The notes under the pieces are model-generated. The model was not told where the DNA came from. It was given only the letters and a program-made list of their open reading frames with translations, and searched no databases. Source: Maribacter polysiphoniae (GTDB lineage Bacteria > Bacteroidota > Bacteroidia > Flavobacteriales > Flavobacteriaceae). Taken from it: a stretch of DNA of 64,000 nt. This document shows, piece after piece, positions 23,293-31,600 of this stretch. Where the stretch lies: contig NZ_QGGQ01000006.1 of the NCBI RefSeq assembly GCF_003148665.1, positions 177,183 through 241,182 of the forward strand. The letters run 5' to 3'. The translations under genes and the position numbers were made by a program. Position 1 is the first letter of the stretch, and every line of letters begins with the position of its first letter.

Positions 23293-25348
23293 CTTTCAAA
23301 ATTTTGAATTTTGTGTTCCTTTTGGGTTTGGGAGTGTAAATTTTTAGTTCACCAGTATAAGGATTATTCCCAATGGTATCGAAAAATCCTTTATCATCCA
23401 GTTCTTTAAGCCTATAATCTTTGAGGGCATCTCTTATCAAGCCCTTGTCTTGCATTCTTATTGCTTTCATCTTTTCGATAAGCTCATCATCCATACTAAG
23501 GTTTGGCAGCTCACTCAAATACTCTTCAGTATCAACGGCTTTCTCAAAAATTCCTTCAAAATTATCTTTGATTCTTTTAGTCATTTTTTCATGAAAATGT
23601 TGATAAGCTTTTATTTCATTGTTCGTATATGTTATTTGCTTTATGGACTTGTCCCTTTGAAGATTAATCAAAAAATTACCTTGAGAGTCGAAAAGATTGA
23701 TTTCCTCCATGGCCAATGGTTGATAGTAAACATGGACTTTTGTTCTATTGAGTTTATTTGCCCATTTTGAACTCCATATCGTATAAGCATATTTTCTGCC
23801 ATCCAGAACAAATTTCACTTTGGATCTAGATACTTTAATTCTCTTCATTTTACCAAAAATAAAAGCTATATCGAAGTTCTTAAAGGTTCTCGTAATTCCC
23901 TTTTTCCCTGCTCTAAATAGTTTGTCAGGAATGCCATCAACAACCTTTGAATAATTTGTGTTATAATTGTTGATTTCTTCTTTTATAAGGTCAATAAATT
24001 CTATTCTGCTAATCAAATATTTCTTGCTTTTGTAGAGTGCTTCCAAATGTCTGTTCTTTCTACCATTTTTTCTTTTTGATTTGATTCCCTCGCCCAAAAA
24101 TCCTACATGATTATTGAGGTAACTTTCCTGTAGAATTCCAAACCATCGTTCTATATGCCCCTTATCACCTGGGTTATCTACTTTGCAATGCCTCACATTA
24201 ACACCAAAATCGTTTAGTAAGTTCGTTAAGTTTTCGAATTTATAATTAGTATAAGCTGAGCCGTTATCACAGACAATATGATTCGGGACAACATGATTCT
24301 CAATAAATGCTATTTTAAGGCATTCTTTTACTGCTTCAAAGTTTTCAGAATCTGCAAAAGAGTACCCAACGATCTTTCTAGTATGGACATCCATCATTGC
24401 ACATAAATTCAAATAACGTATCTCTCCATCTTCTTTAAAGGGAAAATTAATTCTCGTTGAATCAATTTCGTAAACATCTCCAACAGCCTCCGGCTCCTCT
24501 CTTTCCAAATAAGGGAATAGATTATTTTTTGCATAGGCCTTTCCATATCTTAAGGCATCCCACCTGTTTTTCATCTCAACATCAGAACAGATTTTGTACA
24601 CTGTACTTAGTGATATAGTGAGTAACCCCCTGGCCCTTAAATCACTATTCACAAGTTTATGAATCTTTGGAATATTATATCCCTTTGGGGTCCCATAGTA
24701 AAGCTGAATCAAACCCCTGACCATTATACTAACTTTGTAAGGTTCTCGACCATTAATTTTAAAATCATGTATCAAGGTTTCGGGAATACCTTTTTTCTCG
24801 CATTGTTTCATTTTTTCCCAGAAATACCTATAGCTATTTGTCTTAAATATTATATGAGGTAATTTCATATAGGCGTTATATAGCTCTATTTTTGGGACAC
24901 CTTTGTATCTCAATCGTATGGTAAGATTAACTATATAATGCGTTTTAGCATATGCCCTTTTTTGATTTTCCCCCAACAAATAGCCTGAATACATAGGAAG
25001 ATACCTCACCCAATTTCCTTTTTCGAACCAAAACTTTTTGAACTGTCCCTCCCAATATGAATTACCCCTATCTAAATCATCAGGTATTGCATTGTTCAAA
25101 ATTTTCTTTGCTTCATCGGAATTACGAGGCAAACCATACTTTAATATCAAATTTTTAGGAATGGAGTTATAAAATATCCAGATCATATTATCTCCCAATT
25201 CTTTTTTATTAGCAAAAGAGAATGCCTTACCTTTATTATATCGTGAAAGATGGTTTTCAAGCGTTCTAGGATTATATCCGTTATCGACTAAAAACTGTTT
25301 TGACACATAGGTGTCATTATTGATGATTCTTAGATATCCTTTTTCCAT
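23270..25348 (-). CDS. Mu/Tn7-superfamily DDE transposase (MuA/TniA/TnsB-like)
   Basis: The 692-residue protein has an N-terminal region of about 280 residues with likely DNA-binding helices. An rve-type catalytic core follows with D296 (YEIDSTRI), D361 (VCDNGSAY) and E400 (GHIERWFG), then a beta-barrel-like segment and a C-terminal tail ending KPKRNTKFKILKDE that probably contacts the ATPase. It should recognise element ends, nick and join them to target DNA. The catalytic triad is intact. The start ATG at 25348 faces a 160-bp region with two identical-type operator dyads and the divergent Xre gene, suggesting repression as in Mu. Terminal inverted repeats of the element could not be defined. 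Confidence 0.9.
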   Translation of the reverse strand: MEKGYLRIINNDTYVSKQFLVDNGYNPRTLENHLSRYNKGKAFSFANKKELGDNMIWIFYNSIPKNLILKYGLPRNSDEAKKILNNAIPDDLDRGNSYWEGQFKKFWFEKGNWVRYLPMYSGYLLGENQKRAYAKTHYIVNLTIRLRYKGVPKIELYNAYMKLPHIIFKTNSYRYFWEKMKQCEKKGIPETLIHDFKINGREPYKVSIMVRGLIQLYYGTPKGYNIPKIHKLVNSDLRARGLLTISLSTVYKICSDVEMKNRWDALRYGKAYAKNNLFPYLEREEPEAVGDVYEIDSTRINFPFKEDGEIRYLNLCAMMDVHTRKIVGYSFADSENFEAVKECLKIAFIENHVVPNHIVCDNGSAYTNYKFENLTNLLNDFGVNVRHCKVDNPGDKGHIERWFGILQESYLNNHVGFLGEGIKSKRKNGRKNRHLEALYKSKKYLISRIEFIDLIKEEINNYNTNYSKVVDGIPDKLFRAGKKGITRTFKNFDIAFIFGKMKRIKVSRSKVKFVLDGRKYAYTIWSSKWANKLNRTKVHVYYQPLAMEEINLFDSQGNFLINLQRDKSIKQITYTNNEIKAYQHFHEKMTKRIKDNFEGIFEKAVDTEEYLSELPNLSMDDELIEKMKAIRMQDKGLIRDALKDYRLKELDDKGFFDTIGNNPYTGELKIYTPKPKRNTKFKILKDETTSKK

Positions 25349-25371
25349 AAATTATATATTTATTATATATT

Positions 25372-25391
25372 TATAACGCTTTATAGTTATA
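25372..25391. promoter_or_regulatory. Operator-like dyad A (TATAAC-N8-GTTATA)
   Basis: Six-base arms TATAAC and GTTATA are separated by 8 bp, 23 bp before the transposase start. The same arms and the same spacing recur at 25465-25484 (dyad B), which argues for a dimeric repressor site, most simply the divergent Xre protein. Confidence 0.6.
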
Positions 25392-25462
25392 TTTATACAT
25401 ATATTGTATATTTTAGATTATCATTTTATGATACACTAACTAATTTAATAACTATTTTTTAC

Positions 25463-25486
25463 ATTATAACTGTTTTTAGTTATAAT
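25463..25486. promoter_or_regulatory. Operator-like dyad B (ATTATAAC-N8-GTTATAAT)
   Basis: Eight-base perfect arms with an 8-bp spacer lie 23 bp before the Xre ATG. The core is identical in arms and spacing to dyad A near the transposase. Placement in front of both divergent genes fits dual control with autoregulation. Confidence 0.65.
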
Positions 25487-25509
25487 ATTCGTTTTATATT
25501 ACTTTTAAT

Positions 25510-25857
25510 ATGATATCTAACAACATTAGAACGTTCCGAAAAAAAAGGAATTTGACACAAAAGGAATTTGGTGAAATCTGTGGTATATCACAGGTTCAGA
25601 TAGCTAGATATGAAAGTGGTAACACAAAACCATCAAAAAAAATATTAGCACGAATAGCACAAGGATTGGCCGTACCTATGGATAAACTCCAAGATAAAGA
25701 AAACCATAATGACCCAGATTTAGAAACTTTAAATCATCAATATAATGAATTGGTCGAAGTCCTTAAAGACAAAGAATATATTATGGCATTATCCAAAATC
25801 TTTCGATCTTTCTATATAACCTGTCATGCAAAAGTTGAATTGGAAAATGACATTTAA
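25510..25857 (+). CDS. Xre-family repressor-like regulator of the transposition module
   Basis: The 115-residue protein begins with a canonical Xre helix-turn-helix (RTFRKKRNLTQKEFGEICGI, then SQVQIARYESGNTKPS, residues about 7-45). A short helical C-terminal part follows (LNHQYNELVEVLKDKEYI) that may dimerise. It is divergent from the DDE transposase, and matching dyads stand before both genes, so repression of transposition and of itself is the simplest reading. The function is inferred from position; the fold is clear. Confidence 0.85.
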   Translation: MISNNIRTFRKKRNLTQKEFGEICGISQVQIARYESGNTKPSKKILARIAQGLAVPMDKLQDKENHNDPDLETLNHQYNELVEVLKDKEYIMALSKIFRSFYITCHAKVELENDI

Positions 25858-25967
25858 TCTACAGTAATTCTCATTGAAGATCTAATATTCATGCACAATT
25901 GATTGTAACACCTTCTACACACTTTAAAATATAGATTATCTCAAACAATTACGAATACAATGCACTG

Positions 25968-25989
25968 AATAACATAAGCTTATGTTATT
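25968..25989. repeat. Perfect 22-bp palindrome
   Basis: AATAACATAAG followed directly by its reverse complement CTTATGTTATT, with no spacer. It lies 110 bp past the Xre gene in a 235-bp gap and may be a protein-binding site or lie near the right boundary of the mobile module. Confidence 0.7.
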
Positions 25990-26093
25990 ATTTTGTTTGA
26001 AACCCGTGACCTATACTAAAATAAAGGCCACAGTTGATAAACCTAAAATAGAAATAGGTGTAATTGCACACATATCCATACGTTGGCAACAAT

Positions 26094-26708
26094 ATGAAAA
26101 AATCAATATTCATATTACTATTTGGACTCTGTGCCTGTAAATCGGGATTAGATTCCTCTCCGAAAATGGAATTGGAATCTTTAAAAAATTGTATTGAGTC
26201 AGAACAAAGAGAAATTCTTGAAATGGTGGTAGAATCATTTGAAATGAAAATTCAAAAACAATATCCAAAAATTTCAAAGGAAAAAGGTTACTTCGAATTC
26301 ATTACGGATTGGAGTAACAAAAAACTAAATAAGGACTTTTTTAACGATTCACTTGACTTGAAAGTCCGCAGTTTGAATTTATGGACAGAATCCATTCGTT
26401 CGGATAAGGACATGGAATTAGAGAAAAAGTTATTCAATGTTGACTCAATGAATCCCGTAAGGTCTAAATTAAATGTCGAGTTTTCGAACTGCCTGTCTAA
26501 AACTATGGACTGGAGAAATGGTATTAGCAACTTTTTACGGGTAAATTCAAAATATCGAATAAGTCCAAGGCATGCTCGAAAATATTTATATGGAACAAGT
26601 GAATATGATTTAAAGAATTTTGAAAGTAGATTGGCTATTGTACTTGGAGTGTATTATCAAACCATGTTCAACATAAAAAATACTGTTGCCAACAAAGCCC
26701 AAACGTAA
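26094..26708 (+). CDS. Small lipoprotein of unknown function
   Basis: From ATG 26094 the product is 204 residues with a lipoprotein signal peptide (KKSIFILLFGLCAC; acylated Cys near residue 14). An earlier TTG start would add residues before the signal peptide and is rejected. The mature part is helical and charged, without a family I recognise. The gene is framed by matching words: GTTGGCAAC 4 bp before the ATG and its reverse complement GTTGCCAAC overlapping the last codons. That may mark it as a cassette-like unit. The mature protein probably faces the periplasm or outer membrane. Confidence 0.7.
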   Translation: MKKSIFILLFGLCACKSGLDSSPKMELESLKNCIESEQREILEMVVESFEMKIQKQYPKISKEKGYFEFITDWSNKKLNKDFFNDSLDLKVRSLNLWTESIRSDKDMELEKKLFNVDSMNPVRSKLNVEFSNCLSKTMDWRNGISNFLRVNSKYRISPRHARKYLYGTSEYDLKNFESRLAIVLGVYYQTMFNIKNTVANKAQT

Positions 26709-26756
26709 TGCGGACTATAGGGCTAAATAGAAAGGTCTGTGTATATTTATGAAGTC

Positions 26757-26899
26757 GCTAAATCTTTGGGATTTAGCTTTGAACAAACAAAAAATAAAAC
26801 TAAACAATAAGCTTTAGCTTCATGTTAAGACGGAAACTGGCCAGCGCGCCAACTCGCCCGTTGCTAACGCAGACGGCGTACCTCCACAGTGCGCTTAAC
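26757..26899. repeat. Structured intergenic block with nested inverted repeats
   Basis: The 234-bp gap between two lipoprotein genes holds an 8-bp-arm hairpin (GCTAAATC/GATTTAGC, 26757-26777). It also holds an outer pair GTTAAG (26824-26829) and CTTAAC (26894-26899) enclosing CAAC-tcgccc-GTTG. The GC-rich core contrasts with the AT-rich flanks. From memory, very similar text recurs between genes in other Flavobacteriia, but that was not searched. A repeat or recombination site is possible. Confidence 0.4.
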
Positions 26900-26942
26900 T
26901 AAAGCGTTCTACCTAATTCAACTATTTCAGACAAAAAACAAT

Positions 26943-27473
26943 ATGAAAAAGATTATCCTCCTCCTTTTTTTTATTCTTTTAACAAGCTGCGCATCTAATT
27001 TAAAAGAGAAACCTAAACAAAATTTTTCCCTTGAAAATCAACTAAATTCCTTAAACTACAAATTAGTTTTACCGGAAAAATGGCATCCTTATCTTGACCT
27101 TCACGGAAAAATAGCCTATAAGCCAATAAAACACTCGGATAGATACCCTAAAGTCTCCATTAGTATACGACGTATTCCACCGGAAAGGCGCAAACACCTT
27201 ACTTTGCGCGAATTGGTTGATGAAAATTCTAATAATGTTAAATATCTTAAAAATTATTCGAGCAAAAAAAAACTAATTCAAACTAAGTTTGGGGAAACGT
27301 ATGTTCTTGATCAAGCATTTAATTTAAACTCAAAAAGTTCTATAATAAGAAGTACATATTTTGAATATAAAGGAAATTACTACTGTTATATTTTTTATTC
27401 AAAGGCAATATCATTTAATAGATATATTGATGATTACGGCTTAATATTTGAACAATTTGAGTTTAGAGATTAA
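26943..27473 (+). CDS. Small lipoprotein of unknown function
   Basis: From ATG 26943 the product is 176 residues and opens with a clear lipoprotein signal (KKIILLLFFILLTSC, Cys near residue 16). A 54-bp longer frame would begin before the signal peptide and is not favoured. The mature region alternates strands (SISIRRIPPERR, STYFEYKGNYYCYIF) and may be a compact alpha/beta fold of the PsbP/LpqN-like type seen in short lipoproteins, but I cannot assign it. It follows the structured repeat block directly and stands alone on the plus strand. Confidence 0.7.
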   Translation: MKKIILLLFFILLTSCASNLKEKPKQNFSLENQLNSLNYKLVLPEKWHPYLDLHGKIAYKPIKHSDRYPKVSISIRRIPPERRKHLTLRELVDENSNNVKYLKNYSSKKKLIQTKFGETYVLDQAFNLNSKSSIIRSTYFEYKGNYYCYIFYSKAISFNRYIDDYGLIFEQFEFRD

Positions 27474-27630
27474 TAATTTAAAGGGATACTTAATACAAAC
27501 TAAGCCCATCAAAAAACTGAGGTAAAAAGCAAACAAATTCTTCCTTAAGCTGTAGCCGTATTTTAGGATGTAATTATTTTGAAAACATCGAATTCAAAAG
27601 TGGGTTAAGAAACTAATGAAATTATTATAA

Positions 27631-28386
27631 GTGGAAACAGAAAAAATAAGACCCTGTAATTTCAAACCTATGGAGTTTCAGTATACCAGACTTACTTGTG
27701 AAGTTTGGACTTTAAAGGAAATTGCTATTCTAGGTACCGACCCAGACACTAACGAGACTATAAAAATAATGCAATGTTTCAAATGCAAAACGTATTGGAA
27801 AGTATTCGAAGAATACGATAGTCATCATGGTACAGCTAGAGTATGTGTCAAAGAGAATGAAGAAATTGAAATTTTTAATAGAAATTACAGCTTTGATTCC
27901 AGTGAAATTATAGATATAAGAAAGACCACCAGCCTAAATAACAAGAATAACCAGATAATAGAACCTCCTTTACCAAACAAAGTTTATTCAAAACAATCAG
28001 ATAATAAATTTAAAATACTATTACTTACTGCTTTAATAACCAGCCCTATTTGGGTTCTTTTGTTTTTCCATTTTATACCCGATAAAATTTCGGAAAATAA
28101 TCTTTATGAGGATGGCATAAAAACTGTCGCAAAAATTGAATTCTATACAATAGAAAAAGAAGCTGGTAGTGGGAAATTAGGAGGACAGAATAAACATGAT
28201 GTAAAAATTGCCAATTATGTTTATCGGGATAATCATAACAACGAATTTAAAGGCAAAGTGAAGTCTGGTCTAGTCCCCATTTCGCTTGATAGTACTATAC
28301 AAGTACTGTTTCTCGAAAATAATCCGAGTAAGCATTTGGTTATTAAAAGAGATGGCAATGGTGTATTAGGCAAGCCTAGAGAATAA
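27631..28386 (+). CDS. Single-pass membrane protein with a DUF3592-like outer domain
   Basis: The frame gives 251 residues from GTG 27631, or 238 from ATG 27670 (MEFQYTRLTC). The N-terminal cytoplasmic part has a CFKCKTYW pair that could bind a metal with nearby Cys/His. One transmembrane helix follows (LLLTALITSPIWVLLFFHF, about 130-150). The C-terminal part (TVAKIEFYTIEKEAG ... IQVLFLENNPSKHLV) resembles DUF3592-type domains, which are small beta-rich folds of unknown role. Neither start has a clear promoter. Function is unknown. Confidence 0.55.
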   Translation: METEKIRPCNFKPMEFQYTRLTCEVWTLKEIAILGTDPDTNETIKIMQCFKCKTYWKVFEEYDSHHGTARVCVKENEEIEIFNRNYSFDSSEIIDIRKTTSLNNKNNQIIEPPLPNKVYSKQSDNKFKILLLTALITSPIWVLLFFHFIPDKISENNLYEDGIKTVAKIEFYTIEKEAGSGKLGGQNKHDVKIANYVYRDNHNNEFKGKVKSGLVPISLDSTIQVLFLENNPSKHLVIKRDGNGVLGKPRE

Positions 28387-28678
28387 AAAACGTAGCCAAA
28401 CAAAGAACTGAGGTAAAAAGACAAAAGACCAAAACCCCAAGGTTATACTACACCATGTTTCAAAGGCGTATGACCAGGGAAACCATTACAAGGTGCTCCG
28501 TTGAAATGAAAATACCGGTAAACGTTACAGGTTTAAAAGAATGCTTTTATCTTTGAAGCCTAAATCTTCAAATTACGCTTTATCAAACACCATTTGAATT
28601 GCAAGACCAACATTTGGCCGTGAGTAACGGCCCTGCCTAAAACACGATAAACACACCGTAACCATTACATATACAAAG

Positions 28679-29455
28679 ATGAAAACAACATCATTACAAC
28701 CCGTCATCGCCCTACTGGCCATAGTTCTCGCACTTTCTTCCTGTTCGGTAAAAAAGAAAAAACCAACAAACGATTTTGAGGACCATCACACCCCGGAAAT
28801 AGCATTGGATTGGCAGGGGCGCTATTATGGACTTCTACCCTGTGCCGATTGTGACGGTATTGCAACCCAATTAGACCTCAACAACGACCTTACCTATGTT
28901 CTGACCAAAGTTTGGAAAAAGAACGGCACGGCGTTGTCCGATACCTTAGAAGGAAAATTCACATGGCAAGGAAACCGTATAAAGCTCGACGGTATGGCCG
29001 ACCAAAGCAGCGCAGCCACCTTTAAGGTAGAAGAAAACCGCGTACGCCAATTGGACATGGACGGAAATGAAATCACCAGCGAATTGGGGGCACATTATGT
29101 ATTATCGAAAATGGGAAATTCACAAGTTGAGGATAAGAGATGGCAAATAGTTGAACTCAACGGAAAGCCGGTAGACGGTTCCCCAGAAACACACTACCTT
29201 ATTTTTCATTCCAAGGAAGGCCGCCTTGAGGCCAAGATGAATTGCAATGTACTCTCTAGAAGCTACAGGATCACCGATCGGTTCAAGATTACCATGGACC
29301 AAGGTATTTCTACAATGATGGCCTGCCCGGACACTCTGGATGCCGAATTCAACAGAGCCCTTGACATGGCCGACAACATTGCTGTTGGCAACGGCACAAT
29401 GACGATCAACAAAGCGAGAATAGCCCCTTTGTTAAGCCTTAAACTAGTGGAGTAA
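28679..29455 (+). CDS. Lipoprotein with NlpE N-terminal and META domains
   Basis: The 258-residue protein has a lipobox (VLALSSC, Cys about 22). An NlpE-type domain follows with its hallmark YYGLLPCADCDGI (about 50-62), and then a C-terminal META/HslJ-like domain (RWQIVELNGKPVDGS; CNVLSRSYRI; MMACPDTLDAEFNRAL). NlpE homologues report envelope or copper stress at the outer membrane, and META proteins are linked to heat-shock or envelope resistance. This two-domain layout is common in Bacteroidota. It is flanked by roughly 240-290-bp intergenic gaps in which I see nothing specific. Confidence 0.85.
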   Translation: MKTTSLQPVIALLAIVLALSSCSVKKKKPTNDFEDHHTPEIALDWQGRYYGLLPCADCDGIATQLDLNNDLTYVLTKVWKKNGTALSDTLEGKFTWQGNRIKLDGMADQSSAATFKVEENRVRQLDMDGNEITSELGAHYVLSKMGNSQVEDKRWQIVELNGKPVDGSPETHYLIFHSKEGRLEAKMNCNVLSRSYRITDRFKITMDQGISTMMACPDTLDAEFNRALDMADNIAVGNGTMTINKARIAPLLSLKLVE

Positions 29456-29691
29456 GGGGCTCGTTCTGCTCCGAAAGGGGCAAAGCCCCATTTTTATATG
29501 GAAAGTCCATTACAAGTGTACTACGTCTGGTATCCCTATGGAAATTCCTCGCGCATAAACCCGCAACGAACCACAGACCGGTAGCCTCCATGTAATACAA
29601 CTCAGATAAGCAAATCGACATTTCGGAAATTTATAATAGTAAGGTTGTACTTGGCTGGGTAATATTGCCTTTAAACCAACCTAAACATATT

Positions 29692-30264
29692 ATGAATACA
29701 CCCGATTTAAAAAAATTGAAATTGGAATTGGCCCTGAATGCCAAAAGCGGAATTGATTTTATTATTTCCGCCGCTATGGTCTGGGGTGCCATTGCCTATA
29801 TATGGACATTACCCAAAGAAGCATATAGTAAAAGCATCCTGACATTCTACGTTGGAATTACCATGCTACCCTTGGCCCTTCTACTGTCAAAAATCCTCAA
29901 GACGAAATGGACAACAAAAACAAATCCCTTACAGCCATTGGGCATGTGGCTGAATTTGGCTCAACTCTTTTATTTCCCTTTTCTGTTCTTTATTTTGAGG
30001 GATAATCCAGATTACTTTGTAATGACCTATGTAATCATTACAGGAGCGCACTTTTTCCCGTATGCCTGGTTCTATGATGAAATTGGATACGCCATTTTTG
30101 CTGGTATCATAGCGGTTGGGGCTTTAGTGGTTGCCCTTAACGTAACTGTGGGGGACATGTACTTTGTACCCTTGTATATGGTCTTATGTCTGCTCGTATT
30201 GACTGTATGGTTACTTATATCAAACAAACGAAAAAGAAGGAGCGCTAATGCCGTGTTCAATTAA
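29692..30264 (+). CDS. Polytopic membrane protein (DUF7010-like)
   Basis: From ATG 29692 the product is 190 residues with about six membrane segments (for example IISAAMVWGAIAYIWTL, ILTFYVGITMLPLALLL, YMVLCLLVLTVWLLI). The opening KLELALNAKSGIDFIISAA fits DUF7010-type proteins, whose role is not known. It ends in a basic tail (KRKRRS). It stands alone between the NlpE-like gene and an AraC regulator, with no operon partner. Confidence 0.65.
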   Translation: MNTPDLKKLKLELALNAKSGIDFIISAAMVWGAIAYIWTLPKEAYSKSILTFYVGITMLPLALLLSKILKTKWTTKTNPLQPLGMWLNLAQLFYFPFLFFILRDNPDYFVMTYVIITGAHFFPYAWFYDEIGYAIFAGIIAVGALVVALNVTVGDMYFVPLYMVLCLLVLTVWLLISNKRKRRSANAVFN

Positions 30265-30407
30265 GGACTTGGGTAGTGTTACTTAGAAATTCGGTAGGAT
30301 TACCCTAACGTTCAGCTTCCATTTGCTAAATTAGTGCCGAGCGACACGCACCGAGCCATATACAAACCGTTGGCAATACCTTAAATGGCAAGTCAGAAAA
30401 TAGTTAA

Positions 30408-31514
30408 ATGAAATTTCTTCAGATTCTGTTTATCGTAAATATAATCTTTGGGTTTGCCCTTGGGCTGACCATACTATTTAAACCTTTCCTAAAAAGTAAT
30501 ACCAATAAATATTTAGGCTATGCCGTATTGATCGTTTCGTTCATAATGTTAAATATCGTATTGAAAGAAACAGGATTTTATGACGAATATGATCTCCTGT
30601 ATATTCTTTACGATATAGAATGGATTTTTCTCTTTCCTGTTTTTATTTTCTTTTTTGTTCTAAAGAGTATTGGCCACGAACTTACCACTTACAAGGAGCT
30701 TCAATTATTATACGTCCCCTTTATTATTTCAGTGCTTGTAAATCTCATCAATAACCTAGAAAGGGATTTTGGCTTATTCACTTTTAACAGTGAAATACTA
30801 TTACGTATGAAAACCAGCTTCTTTTCCATTGAAAATTCCTTTGTCTACATGTACAACGTTTTTTTAATGGTCTGGTTGTTTTTTATCTTAAAAAGATATA
30901 ATGAAAAAAAGGATGGTGGTTGGTTGTGGCGCCTATGGGGTATCATTAGTGCACTAATCGTGCTTTGGATTGTTCTGGATTTTACCGAAAACATTATTTT
31001 AAGCAATGTCATAACGATGTTCTCTGCCATATTGCTTATTGGACTTTCCTTTTTTCTATACTGGATTTCGTATACTACGATCTACAGACAAAAATTACGC
31101 ACGGAAGCTCACGAGATAAATACAATACTTCAAACCCAAGACCGAGATTTCAGTAACACAAAAAATACAACCCCTATAAATGCCCATTTCGAAAATTTTG
31201 AAAACCTCTTCAAAAAAGAACACGTATATCGAAATCCAAATATCACGAGGGAATCCATTGCCGAAAGATTGAATATCAGTGCTGGATACCTCTCCCAATT
31301 GATCAGTTCCCATTTGGATGATAATTTTTCGAATTATGTAAACCAATATAGGGTAGACGAGGTAAAAAAAATGCTTTGTGATGATGCCTTCAATAAATAT
31401 AACATTGAGTCTATTGGCCTGGAAGCTGGATTTTCATCAAAAACAACATTCTTTAAGGTATTCAAAAAGAATACCGGAATGACTCCGTATCTCTTTAAAA
31501 AACGGAACAAATAG
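30408..31514 (+). CDS. AraC-family regulator with an N-terminal multi-pass membrane domain
   Basis: The 368-residue protein has about seven hydrophobic helices in its first 225 residues. A C-terminal AraC helix-turn-helix pair follows (TRESIAERLNISAGYLSQLI and IESIGLEAGFSSKTTFFKVF, ending KKNTGMTPYLFKK). Such membrane-anchored AraC proteins in Bacteroidota presumably sense a membrane or external signal and act on nearby genes. The flanking DUF7010-like and S41 peptidase genes are possible targets, unproven. ATG 30408 is preceded by an intergenic segment holding the ACCGTTGGCA word. Confidence 0.85.
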   Translation: MKFLQILFIVNIIFGFALGLTILFKPFLKSNTNKYLGYAVLIVSFIMLNIVLKETGFYDEYDLLYILYDIEWIFLFPVFIFFFVLKSIGHELTTYKELQLLYVPFIISVLVNLINNLERDFGLFTFNSEILLRMKTSFFSIENSFVYMYNVFLMVWLFFILKRYNEKKDGGWLWRLWGIISALIVLWIVLDFTENIILSNVITMFSAILLIGLSFFLYWISYTTIYRQKLRTEAHEINTILQTQDRDFSNTKNTTPINAHFENFENLFKKEHVYRNPNITRESIAERLNISAGYLSQLISSHLDDNFSNYVNQYRVDEVKKMLCDDAFNKYNIESIGLEAGFSSKTTFFKVFKKNTGMTPYLFKKRNK

Positions 31515-31600
31515 GTACCCATTTCTTCAGTTATGACAAAATGATACTCCCACTACACCAGTGACACTAGTTTTGGGGTGAATTAAAAAACCTTGAAATC

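Noticed and set aside
22569-25463. Terminal inverted repeat pair TGTAAAGAGTAG and CTATTTTTTACA
   Set aside because: Only 10 of 12 bases agree in AT-rich DNA, and the flanking 5 bp (GATTT and TTATA) do not form a target duplication.
26824-26899. Integron attC site
   Set aside because: The right-hand CTTAAC fits part of RYYYAAC, but the order of the two core words is reversed and the left word lacks the final pyrimidine; no integron integrase is present.
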